Source: Myxococcales bacterium 68-20 | GTDB lineage: Bacteria > Myxococcota_A > Polyangia > Polyangiales > Polyangiaceae | Assembly: GCA_001899635.1 (NCBI GenBank) | Contig: MKVQ01000048.1 | Coordinates: 248,001 to 312,000, forward strand | Length of the DNA: 64,000 nt | Reading direction: 5' to 3' | Shown: one piece after another, positions 54,780 through 63,225 of the stretch | Layout: the number at the start of each line of letters is the position of its first letter | Numbering within the stretch: the first letter of the stretch is position 1 | Made by a program: the position numbers and the translations under genes | Notes under the pieces: model-generated | Told to the model about the DNA's origin: nothing | Databases searched by the model: none | Seen by the model: only the letters and a program-made list of their open reading frames with translations

Positions 54780-54824
54780 GCGCCGACGAGCGCCGACGAG
54801 CGCCGACGAGCGCCGACGAGCGCC
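54780..54824 (+). repeat. 10-bp tandem repeat
   Basis: Four and a half copies of GCGCCGACGA in a row, just before the broken cupin start, between the cupin and the transposase gene. Confidence 0.9.
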
Positions 54825-54908
54825 TTCGCGGCCACGCGATCATCGCGAAAATCTGGTGGAGCGTTCCGCTCTGGTAGAGCGCGCACCGAGCGGTGTGCAG
54901 CGTCGGCC

Positions 54909-55643
54909 TCAGCGCACCACAGCACGACGACGAGGTCCTGGCACATCTTCGGTATGGATGAGGCCGTGCCGCTTCCAGCCCGTACCGAGAAGCCAGGTGC
55001 GCGGCCTGACCTGCGTCCATGGCTCGGGCTCTTCGAACCAATCGAACAGCGCATCGCTCCAGCCGTCGAAGTGCTGGGCCGACGAGTAGTAGTCGAAGGC
55101 CCCCGCTCCGAAGGTCACATGACCGTGCTTGCGAAAGTTGTTCATCACGTAGCGCAGCGAGGTCTTCACCTCGTGCGGGCTCTCGAGGTCATGGCGGTGG
55201 TACCGGTCGTCCCAGACCTTGCCCTTACGTCCGAGCAGCTTGTTGAGGCGACGCGCGAACGAGATGAGGAAGCCGCTCACGCCCGAGCGCAGCGCGTTTC
55301 GTGAGCGAGTGGCCGGTGTCTTCGTCGGTCCGTCGTCCGCCTCGAGGATGACGTGGAGGTGGTTGGTCTGGATCGAGAAGTGGACGATCCGGAAGTTGTC
55401 CTTGTACGCCCGCTCACGCTGATCGCGGAGTACCTGGAGAACGAGCGCGTGAACGAGCTGCTGCCGAAATGAAGGCAACCCATGACGTGCGCGCAGGGTC
55501 ACGTGCACGGGATGCCGCCCCTTGTGAACCGGACGCGCTCGGTGCGGCACGCGCCCGAACGCACGAAGCTTCGGACCGCGCCGCCGAGGACGCTCCACCC
55601 GAGGAAGCTCCAGCTGTCGAGACGTACGCCCGCCCCCTGACAT
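54909..55643 (-). CDS. REP-associated tyrosine transposase (RAYT, IS200-like Y1 fold)
   Basis: 244 residues; ATG at 55643. The Y1 transposase core is recognised by VHFSIQTNHLHVILEA (His95, His97: the HuH pair) and SLRYVMNNFRK with Tyr165 as the nucleophile. GRKGKVWDDRYHRHDLESP matches RAYT proteins. Full length and frame intact. Its N-terminal codons are themselves one copy of the nearby repeat (55601-55632), and the repeat array lies upstream. RAYTs cut single-stranded repeat palindromes and mobilise REP sequences, so it is likely the maker of the array. Confidence 0.88.
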   Translation of the reverse strand: MSGGGRTSRQLELPRVERPRRRGPKLRAFGRVPHRARPVHKGRHPVHVTLRARHGLPSFRQQLVHALVLQVLRDQRERAYKDNFRIVHFSIQTNHLHVILEADDGPTKTPATRSRNALRSGVSGFLISFARRLNKLLGRKGKVWDDRYHRHDLESPHEVKTSLRYVMNNFRKHGHVTFGAGAFDYYSSAQHFDGWSDALFDWFEEPEPWTQVRPRTWLLGTGWKRHGLIHTEDVPGPRRRAVVR

Positions 55644-56830
55644 GTCACTCCCCCGAACGCGCCCCATCCGCGCGGCCCGCACTTCGCCCCGATCCAGCCA
55701 GCCCCCGCGCCCGCGCCATCGCTGCGAGGCGCGAGAATGATTGTAGCCCTGATTCGTCGGGCGGCAACGTCGCCGGCATCGGAAGACGCGCGACCGTTCC
55801 AACTGTGCGCGCCTCCCGACGCTACACCTCCACCAACCGCGGCACGCGAGGCACGCGAGGCACGCGAGGCACGCGAGGCACGCGAGGCACGCGAGGCACG
55901 CGAGGCACGCGAGGCACGCGCAGCACGCGAGGCACGCGAGGCACGCGCAGCACGCGAGGCACGCGAGGCACGCGGCGCACGCGGCGCACGCGGCGCACGC
56001 GGCGCACGCGGCGCACGCGGCGCACGCGGCGCACGCGGCGCGAAGATTGTAGCCCTGATTCCTCGGTGCCACGTCCCCGGTACCGGAAGGCCTTCACCAC
56101 GAGGCAGTCCAACCGTCCGGGTTCATCAGGGGGACGTCGCGAGTGCAGACGCGCCCCCCCAAGGAAGCTCCGGTGGTCGAGATGTGCGCTCGATCGCCAA
56201 CGCGAAAGCTCACCACCGCGCACGCGCGGCACGACGAGAGAGAGATTGTAGCCCTGAGTCCTTGGTGCCACGGCCCCGGTACCGGGAAGGCGCTCCACAC
56301 GAGGCAGTCCGTCCGGCAACGACCGATTCATCAGGGCGCGACGTCGCCAACGCAGCCCCGCCCCCCGGAGGAAGCTTCAGCTGTCGAGACGTGGGCTCGA
56401 CCGGTTGGCGCACGCCTGGATCGAGCCGAACGAGAACGCGTCCAGCTACGGCTGTGGGGGCAGGCTGGGCACTCGTACGCGTGGATGTCGACGGCGAGCA
56501 CGCGACACGCATTCCGGGCTGGAGGCGCAATTGGTCGGCGTGCGGGACTGCTCCCCGACGCGACACCTCCGCCAACCACGCGGCACGAGGCGAGAAGGAT
56601 TGTAGCCCTGATTCCTCGGTGCCACGTCGGCACGTCCCCCGAAGGCGCTCCACACGCAGCAGGCCATCTGTCCCGGCAACGCTCGACTCATCAGCGAGCG
56701 ACGTCGCCGCCGCAGACGCGCCCCCCGAGGCAGCTTCAGCTGTCGAGACGTGCGCTCGATCCCCAGCGCGGCACGCGCGACGCGACACGAGAAGGCTGAT
56801 TCCTCGGTGCCACGTCGCCAGTACGAAAGG
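55601..56830 (+). repeat. Array of ~150-350-bp repeat modules around RAYT
   Basis: A module seen 4-5 times. Element A (GATTGTAGCCCTGATTC, then CTCGGTGCCACGT...CGGTACCGGAAGG) begins near 55739, 56045, 56244, 56598 and, truncated, 56797. Element R (GAGGAAGCTTCAGCTGTCGA, then GACGTG) begins at 55601, 56161, 56368 and 56727. Between A and R lie CACGAGGCAGTCC and ATTCATCAGGGCGACGTCGC. Within A, GGTGCC...GGTACC can pair as a 6-bp hairpin. Stops differ between frames and copies, so it is not protein coding. The module overlaps the transposase N-terminus. Confidence 0.8.
55842..56039 (+). repeat. 22-copy 9-bp tandem repeat (GCACGCGxx)
   Basis: Exactly 22 units of 9 bases: eight GCACGCGAG, one GCACGCGCA, two GAG, one GCA, two GAG, then eight GCACGCGGC. 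It grew from a single copy of the same motif (CGCGGCACGCGAG) that precedes element A of the array elsewhere. A blocky order of variants indicates stepwise slippage. All six frames are open through it, which creates spurious Ala/Cys or Arg/Glu/Ala frames. Confidence 0.92.
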
Positions 56831-57030
56831 CGCCCCCGACGCAGTCGAGCGGTCAGACAGCAACCTCGCCAGTACCGGAAGGCGCCACACCACGACGGCT
56901 CCAATCGTCGAGCCATCGCTCGCTCCCAGCCGCGCTCGGCTCGCCGGTACCGAGCTCGGCCCGGCCGAGGCTGAGCTCGTGCGCCAGAGGAGCGTCCGGA
57001 CGCGGTGGGATCGGGTTATAGTCCGCGGCG

Positions 57031-57966
57031 ATGAAGCCCCTGTACGAGCGCCTCTTCCCGCGCTTCCGACCGAAGCGTGAGCTCAGGCCTCAGGGCAGCG
57101 GCGTGGGCTGGGGGGCGCGGATCTCGTGGCTTGGCACCGCGGGCTTCATCATCGAGTCGCGCGAGGCGACGGTCCTCATCGACCCGTTCGTCACGCGGCC
57201 CGGGCTGCCCGGCATCGTGAAGCCGTTCGTGCCGGACGAGGCCGCGATCGCGCGCTACGTCCTCGGGAACGGGCGCCGGTCGATCGACGCCATCCTCTGC
57301 GGACACAGCCACTACGACCACGTCGCCGACGCGCCGCGGATCGCGAAGCTCGCGAAGGCGAAGCTCGTGGGCTCCGCGTCGACGTGCGCCTGGGGGCGCG
57401 CGGAGGGCCTCTCCGAGGACCAGCTCGTGCGGATCCCTCCGGCGGGCGCCGTCGTTCGCTTCGGGGACATCGAGGTGCGCTTCGTCGCGAGCCGTCACGG
57501 GCGGATCGCCTTCGGGCGCGTTCCCTTCCCCGGCGAGGTGCGCGCGACGCCGAGCGCGCCGAAGCGCATCTGGCACTACCGAATGGGCGGCGCGTTCGGA
57601 CTCTTGATCCGCGCGCCGGGGGTCAGCATCTATCACAACGGCAGCGCCGACCTCGTCGACGCCGAGCTCGAAGGAGAGCAGGCCGATGTCCTCCTCGCGT
57701 GCCTCGCCGGGCGCAAGGGCACCGAGAACTACGTCGGCCGACTCGTCTCTGCGCTGTCGCCCAAGCTCGTCGTGCCGACACACCACGACGCTTTCTTCGC
57801 GCCGCTCGAGCGCGGACTTCACTTGCTCCCCGGCATCGACGTCGAGGGCTTCGTCTCCGAGGTCTTCACGCGGGTCCCGGACGCCGCCGTGATCACGCCG
57901 GACTACGAAGAGCCGATCTGTGTTCCCCCCGGGGATGCGCGCGGATCGGTCCTCGCCGAAGGGTGA
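57031..57966 (+). CDS. Metallo-beta-lactamase-fold hydrolase (UlaG-like)
   Basis: 311 residues from ATG 57031. MBL signature CGHSHYDHVAD (His92, His94, Asp96, His97), a WLGTAGFIIE start, FVASRHG (His of motif 3), a YHNGSADL segment and VPTHHDAFF late in the chain. Of the UlaG/phospholipase-like type that hydrolyses esters or lactones with zinc or manganese. No signal peptide is evident. The next gene follows 4 bases later, so an operon with the gluzincin-propeller-barrel protein is clear. Confidence 0.88.
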   Translation: MKPLYERLFPRFRPKRELRPQGSGVGWGARISWLGTAGFIIESREATVLIDPFVTRPGLPGIVKPFVPDEAAIARYVLGNGRRSIDAILCGHSHYDHVADAPRIAKLAKAKLVGSASTCAWGRAEGLSEDQLVRIPPAGAVVRFGDIEVRFVASRHGRIAFGRVPFPGEVRATPSAPKRIWHYRMGGAFGLLIRAPGVSIYHNGSADLVDAELEGEQADVLLACLAGRKGTENYVGRLVSALSPKLVVPTHHDAFFAPLERGLHLLPGIDVEGFVSEVFTRVPDAAVITPDYEEPICVPPGDARGSVLAEG

Positions 57967-57970
57967 GTCG

Positions 57971-60955
57971 ATGCGAGGGGTGGTCGTGCGAGGTTTGCTC
58001 GCGGCGCTCGTCGCCCTGATCGCGCTCGCGCTTCCTCCGGGGCGCCGCGCGGAGGCGGCGTTCGATCCCGCGCTCCGCTTCTACACGATCGAGACCGAGC
58101 ACTTCCGGGTCACGTACCACACGGGGCTCGAGCAGGTCGCGCAGCACGTCGCGAACACCTGCGAGAGCATCCACGCCAACATGACCGAGGCGATGGGGTA
58201 CACGCCGACGAAGGACAAGACGGAGGTCGTCCTCACCGACACCTCGGAGAGCGCGAACGGCTCTGCGACGGCGCTCCCGTACAACGCGATCCGCCTCCTC
58301 GTCACTGCTCCCGAGGACTTCTCGCCGCTCGGCGACGTCGACGACTGGTTCCTCGAGCTCGTCACCCACGAGTACACGCACGTGCTCCACACCGATCACA
58401 TCCGCGGGATCCCCGCGCTCGTGAACACGGTGATCGGCAAGACGATGTCGCCGAACCAGATGCAGCCCCGATGGATCCTCGAGGGCTACGGCGTCTACTT
58501 CGAGAGCGCGCGCACGAGCGCCGGACGCCTCCGGAACTCGATGTGGGACATGTACATGCGGACGGACGTGCTCGACGACAACCTCGCGTCGCTCGATCAG
58601 ATCTCGAACGTCGTCCGGCGATGGCCGCAGGGCAACATCTTCTACCTCTACGGCTCGCACTTCATCCAGTGGATCGCCCGGACGTACGGTGAGAAGGCGC
58701 TTCGCCAGGTCACCTACGACTACGGCGGGCAGCTCATCCCCTGGGGCATCCAGCGCACGATCCGGCGCGTGACCGGCAAGACCTACGACGAGCTCTATCC
58801 GCTCTGGATCGAGAGCATGAAGCGCGAGTACGGCGCGCAGGCGGCCGAGGTGAGGCGCCGAGGGATCCGCGAGGGCACGCGCCTCACGCACCACGGGCAG
58901 GTCGCGCGCTACCCGCGCTGGATCCCGGACAACGCCTGGCCCGAGCACGCGGGCGGCCTCCTCTACTACCGCGACGATCAGCGTTACCGCGCCGGCCTCT
59001 TCGCGCTCGACGTCACGCGCGACGCGAGCGGGCGCGTGCTTCGCGCCGACGAGAAGGGCTCCGAGCTCGTCGCGCGCACGAACGTCGAGTCGTTCGCGAG
59101 CTTCCTCCCCGACGGCGGGCTCGTCTTCGGCGGCGCCGAGGTCTACCGGAACGTCTTCGTCTTCGGCGACCTCGAGCGGATGGAGCCGGGTCAGAAGAGC
59201 CCCTACGGCGCGCCTGACGGCCAGCGCGTTCAGCTCACCGCGCCCGCGATGCGCGCGGCCGATCCCACGACATCGCCCGACGGCCGTCGCGTCGTCTTCA
59301 CGCAGAACAAGGCGGGGACGCGCACGATCCACATCGGTGATCTCGAGCCCACCGGGGTATCGAACATCCGGCCGCTCGTACCGACCGCGTTCCTGGAGCA
59401 GTCGTTCACTCCGCGCTGGTCACCCGACGGGACGCACGTCGCCTATAGCGTCTGGAAGCGCGGCGGGTATCGCGACATCCGCTACGTCGACGTCAGGGAC
59501 GGCACCTCGCGCGAGATCACGAACGACCGCGCCGTCGACGGCTCGCCCTCGTTCTCCGCCGACGGCAAGTGGCTCTTCTTCCACTCCGACCGCACCGGCA
59601 TCATGAACGTGTTCGCGTACGAGCTCGCGACCGGCCGCCTGATGCAGGTCACGAACGTGCTCACCGGCGCGTATTCGCCCGAGCCGTCGCCCGACGGAAA
59701 GACGCTCGCGTACATCGGCTATGGGAAGAACGGCTTCGATCTCTACGCGATGCCGCTCGGCCCACTCGACGGGAGCACGTGGCTCGAAGCCCCGGAGTAC
59801 ATCGATACTCACCCGATCCCTCCGCCGGTCACGGATCGGCGCTGGGAGCCGAAGCCGTACAACCCTTGGCGCACGCTCCTCCCGCGTCGCTACGGCGTCC
59901 AGGTCACTCCCGGCAACTTCGGTCAGGCCGTCATCGTCACCGCCGCCGGCAGCGACATCGCCGGGCTCCATGGAGTCTCGGCGACCTCGACCGTCGAGCT
60001 CGAGAAGCCCCAGATCCAGGGCTCGCTCGCCTACTCGTATAGCGGGCTCCCGGTCGACTTCGGCGCCTCGGTGTTCCGCTCGATCACCCCTCGCGCGGGC
60101 TACGCGATCGGTCAGTACAAGCCGACGATCATCCAGGAGACGCTCGGTGTCACCACCTCGCTGAGCTACGCGCAGCCGAAGGCGTTCGACGGTCGAAGCT
60201 ACGTCGTCAGCCACACGGTCTCCCGCGTCGGCGCGAACCTGCCGATGCCCGCGGACAAGCTCGATCCCTACGAGACACCGAGCATCCCCGTGCGCGGACT
60301 CGCGAGCACGATGCACTTCGGCTACGCGTTCTCCAACGCCGAACGCTACCTGTGGAGCATCGGTCCAGAGCGCGGGTATGCGCTCAACCTGAACTTCGAC
60401 ATCACCGATCCGCTCCTCGGCAGCGATTTCGCCGGCTTCGCGACCAACGGAGACTTCACGACCTATTTCCTGATGCCGTGGCTGAAGCATCACTCCCTCG
60501 CGCTCCATGCCGGCGGCGGCACGAGCGGCGGGAGCTTCCCCGGACGCGGTGCGTTCTTCGTCGGCGGGTTCGTCGATCTCCCCGTCGTCGACATGGTCCG
60601 GAACGTCATGATCCAGGGCGGAATCACGCTCCGCGGATACGCACCGGTCGCCGTGGCCGGCCGAAGCTATGCGCTAGGCAATGCGGAGTACCGCTTCCCG
60701 ATCGTGAACATCGATCGCGGGCAGTCCACGCTCCCCGTCTTCCTCAACCGGATCAACGGCTCGCTGTTCGTCGACTACGGCAGCGCGTTCGACGTCTTTC
60801 GCGACGCGCGCTTCAAGACCGGCGTCGGCGGCGAGCTCTGGTTCGATACCCTGCTCGGCTACGTCGTCCCGTTCACCTTTCGCCTCGGATATGCGAAGGG
60901 CCTCGCGAGCCTCGGCATCGACAAGGTCTACTTCGTCGCCGCCGTGCCCTACTGA
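57971..60955 (+). CDS. Gluzincin-TolB propeller-outer-membrane barrel fusion
   Basis: 994 residues; ATG 57971 (GTGAGTCG before it). Signal peptide to ~30. Residues ~35-290: zinc metallopeptidase-like domain with THEYTHVLH (His133, Glu134, His137) and WILEGYGVYFE (Glu171) as the gluzincin triad. ~330-650: PD40/TolB-like blades (FTPRWSPDGTHVAYSVW, PSFSADGKWLFFHSD, PEPSPDGKTLAYIGYG). ~650-994: BamA/Omp85-like C-terminal strands with LYGSAFD-like and GVGGELWFDTLLGY segments, ending in PY. It would be an outer-membrane protease or assembly factor facing the periplasm. Catalytic residues are intact. Partner of the MBL enzyme. Confidence 0.87.
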   Translation: MRGVVVRGLLAALVALIALALPPGRRAEAAFDPALRFYTIETEHFRVTYHTGLEQVAQHVANTCESIHANMTEAMGYTPTKDKTEVVLTDTSESANGSATALPYNAIRLLVTAPEDFSPLGDVDDWFLELVTHEYTHVLHTDHIRGIPALVNTVIGKTMSPNQMQPRWILEGYGVYFESARTSAGRLRNSMWDMYMRTDVLDDNLASLDQISNVVRRWPQGNIFYLYGSHFIQWIARTYGEKALRQVTYDYGGQLIPWGIQRTIRRVTGKTYDELYPLWIESMKREYGAQAAEVRRRGIREGTRLTHHGQVARYPRWIPDNAWPEHAGGLLYYRDDQRYRAGLFALDVTRDASGRVLRADEKGSELVARTNVESFASFLPDGGLVFGGAEVYRNVFVFGDLERMEPGQKSPYGAPDGQRVQLTAPAMRAADPTTSPDGRRVVFTQNKAGTRTIHIGDLEPTGVSNIRPLVPTAFLEQSFTPRWSPDGTHVAYSVWKRGGYRDIRYVDVRDGTSREITNDRAVDGSPSFSADGKWLFFHSDRTGIMNVFAYELATGRLMQVTNVLTGAYSPEPSPDGKTLAYIGYGKNGFDLYAMPLGPLDGSTWLEAPEYIDTHPIPPPVTDRRWEPKPYNPWRTLLPRRYGVQVTPGNFGQAVIVTAAGSDIAGLHGVSATSTVELEKPQIQGSLAYSYSGLPVDFGASVFRSITPRAGYAIGQYKPTIIQETLGVTTSLSYAQPKAFDGRSYVVSHTVSRVGANLPMPADKLDPYETPSIPVRGLASTMHFGYAFSNAERYLWSIGPERGYALNLNFDITDPLLGSDFAGFATNGDFTTYFLMPWLKHHSLALHAGGGTSGGSFPGRGAFFVGGFVDLPVVDMVRNVMIQGGITLRGYAPVAVAGRSYALGNAEYRFPIVNIDRGQSTLPVFLNRINGSLFVDYGSAFDVFRDARFKTGVGGELWFDTLLGYVVPFTFRLGYAKGLASLGIDKVYFVAAVPY

Positions 60956-61059
60956 TCCACGCCCCGCAGGGCGCATTCCCGAGCCCTCCTCGGTGTAAGC
61001 CCCTCGAGCATCGCCCGCAGCGTCGTGTACCTCGGGCGCGACGTACGGTGGCGAGGGCG

Positions 61060-61386
61060 GCGCGCCCAACAATCGCTTTGGCAGCAGCACCAAGAACGGC
61101 AGGCGCGATTCGCGCGCTCGGCGGTGCGGGTGGCGAGGCGCTCGGTGAGGTCGACGACGGTGACGATAGCGGCGCATGGGGCTGGGGCGGCGGCGGCGGC
61201 GGCGGACGCGTGAAGGTCTTCGCCGTCGCGAGCTCCTTCACGGGCTCGATGCTCGCGACCGGCGGCGCGGGCGGCGCCGCTCCGGCGGCCGAGGACAGCA
61301 GCCCCGGTGACCCGGGCTCGGACGGCACGGTCCACTACGCGAGCGCGCAGCCCGCAGACTTCACCGCCCTCACCTGCGTGCCCTGA
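61060..61386 (+). pseudogene. Remnant of a Gly-rich repeat surface protein
   Basis: One frame gives a Gly-rich run, then RVKVFAVASSFTGSMLATGG, AGGAAPAAEDSSPGDPGSDG and TVHYASAQPADFTALTCVP before a stop. These phrases fit the end of large Gly-rich myxobacterial surface proteins (blocks of GGGGxGGG and RVKxFA). No upstream part remains and the frame has no start of its own, so it is a 3' fragment. The stretch 60956-61677 is otherwise without a gene. Confidence 0.5.
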
Positions 61387-61574
61387 TCACGAGGCGTTCG
61401 ACGCGCGGTAGCCGGCGCGCCATCCCGAAGCTCACGCCCGGCGCACCGCCGGCGCCCTCGAGAGGGCCCGTTCAGCAGGCGAAGACCAGAGGTCCCGCCG
61501 TGCGATCGCTCCGTATTTTCGCGCAGTTGCCGCGAGATGCGGCGAAGCGTCCAGAGGGCGAAGCGCCACATAAG

Positions 61575-61589
61575 TGAAAACGGTTTTCA
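61575..61589. promoter_or_regulatory. Fur-box-like palindrome
   Basis: TGAAAACGGTTTTCA is a perfect 15-base inverted repeat (6-base arms, 3-base centre). It agrees with the Fur 7-1-7 consensus at 11 of 14 arm positions. It lies about 90 bases before the delta-60-repeat lipoprotein, whose downstream gene is an imelysin, a family that is iron-regulated in other bacteria. Confidence 0.5.
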
Positions 61590-61677
61590 TCTTCATCCAT
61601 GTTGGGCTAGAGCGGGGCCATCGCTCGACAGCCAACCGGTCTGCCCGCGTCGGCGGCCCCTTAATGAGGAACCAGTG

Positions 61678-63210
61678 ATGCAGAAGCGTGCCTTGATGAG
61701 TAGCTTCGTTGCGCTCGCGATGAGCGCCGGTCTCGTGGTCGCGTGCGGCGACGACGACGACTCGAACACGAACGTCACGCCGTCCCCCGACGGCGGCTCG
61801 CAGCCCCCCGACTCGGGGTCGCCCGATCCCGGGAACGAGAAGGACGCCGCTACCCCCGACAGCGAGGCCCCTGCCGCTGCCGAGATCACGCCGCTCACGA
61901 CCACGCGGATCGCGAACGCGATCAACCCGTACGGCCTCCTCTACGCGAGCGACGGCTTCCTCTACGCCTCGGGCGCCACGAACGTCGCCGGCACGCCGAA
62001 GCTCGCGGTGTGGCGCTTCAAGGACGGCGCGCTCGACACGACCTTCGGCACCGACGGCGTGGTGGTGGCCGTTCTTCCCGGCAGCTGGAGCTCCTTCGAC
62101 ATCGTCGAGGTCTCCGCCGGAAACTTCGTCGTGCACGCGGTCAGCAGCGGCAAGATCTACCTGCTGAAGCTGACGAAGGACAACGCCGGAGCGTTCTCGT
62201 TCGGACCGGCGGTGTTCGTGAAGCTCGGCTACGACGAGGGCGAGGGCTGGCCCGCGGGCACCCCGAACGTGCCCGCCTCCGCGCCGAGCTACACCTCGTG
62301 GGGCATCGGGCTCGACAAGAGCAACGCGGCCTCGCCGAAGATCGTCGTCTTCGCAGCCGGCGCGCCCGCGAAGGCCGCGAACGTCGCCGAACAGCGGGTC
62401 GACAACGATCGCTGGATCACGCGCGTCGACGCCAACACCCTCGCGTTCGACACGACGTTCAACGGCGGCGCCCCGTACACCGCCGACGCCGACGGAAAGG
62501 GCCTCGCCGACAACGGGCGCCGCGGCCTCGTCCTCGCGGACGGCAGCATCGTGTCGTCGGGCTACACCAACTTCGGGACGGGCCTCGGCAACCATGTCGT
62601 GCTCATCCGCCTCCTCGCGAACGGCACGGTCGACCAGGCGTTCGGCTTCGGCACGACGGCGCCCGGCATCCCCGGCCAGACCAAGTTCAACCCGTTCGTC
62701 GCTTCCGGCGGCTCCGCCGAGGCGTACGGCGTCGTGCACCAGTCGTCGGGCCGCTACGTCACGACCGGCTACGGCACGTCGAACTTCGAGATCGCGAGCA
62801 AGAGCGTCGACCTCGTCTCGTTCGGCGTGAAAGCGGACAGCCTCGACACGACGTACGGCAAGCAGGGCTCGTTCGCGTGGCAGAGCGAGAACGACAAGGG
62901 CGCCGGCCTCGGCGGCAACCCGTTCACGGATCGCGGTCGCGACATCGCCGTCCTCCCCGACGACCGCCTCGTGCACGTCGGCGTCTACGACGACTACGCC
63001 AGCGTCTTCGTCACCGACAAGGACGGCAAGCCCGATCCGAGCAGCGGCAACAACGGCCTCATCGAGTACTCGTACCCCGCCGGCTTCTTCAAGGTCGTCG
63101 TCTCGCCCGACGGCAAGCAGATCGCCGCCACAGCGCAGAGCTTGAACCAGACCACCGACGCGAACGCGCCCGTCGGCTCTGTCCTCGCGACGCTCAAGGT
63201 CGGCCAGTAG
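61678..63210 (+). CDS. Lipoprotein with delta-60 repeats
   Basis: 510 residues; ATG 61678 with TGAGGA upstream. The signal peptide ends at LVVAC, then an acidic Asp-Pro-Gly-rich tether. From ~75 on there are delta-60 repeats (pattern LDTTFGTDGVVV, later DQAFGFG and LDTTYGKQG) that build a beta-propeller-like fold. The stop is TAGTAGTAG, three stops in a row. It precedes an imelysin gene by 15 bases, so both may share iron control. Function unknown; surface binding likely. Confidence 0.85.
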   Translation: MQKRALMSSFVALAMSAGLVVACGDDDDSNTNVTPSPDGGSQPPDSGSPDPGNEKDAATPDSEAPAAAEITPLTTTRIANAINPYGLLYASDGFLYASGATNVAGTPKLAVWRFKDGALDTTFGTDGVVVAVLPGSWSSFDIVEVSAGNFVVHAVSSGKIYLLKLTKDNAGAFSFGPAVFVKLGYDEGEGWPAGTPNVPASAPSYTSWGIGLDKSNAASPKIVVFAAGAPAKAANVAEQRVDNDRWITRVDANTLAFDTTFNGGAPYTADADGKGLADNGRRGLVLADGSIVSSGYTNFGTGLGNHVVLIRLLANGTVDQAFGFGTTAPGIPGQTKFNPFVASGGSAEAYGVVHQSSGRYVTTGYGTSNFEIASKSVDLVSFGVKADSLDTTYGKQGSFAWQSENDKGAGLGGNPFTDRGRDIAVLPDDRLVHVGVYDDYASVFVTDKDGKPDPSSGNNGLIEYSYPAGFFKVVVSPDGKQIAATAQSLNQTTDANAPVGSVLATLKVGQ

Positions 63211-63225
63211 TAGTAGGGTACCGCC

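Noticed and set aside
55842-56039. Possible CRISPR array
   Set aside because: The unit is 9 bases with no spacers; it is a plain tandem repeat.
55601-56830. Repeat array as a CRISPR
   Set aside because: Intervals are 76-360 bases and conserved rather than unique, and no cas genes are present.
55737-57080. 447-codon plus-strand frame across the repeat array
   Set aside because: Frames change between repeat copies and the composition is Arg/Ala/Pro only; this is stop-poor GC-rich repeat DNA, not a gene.
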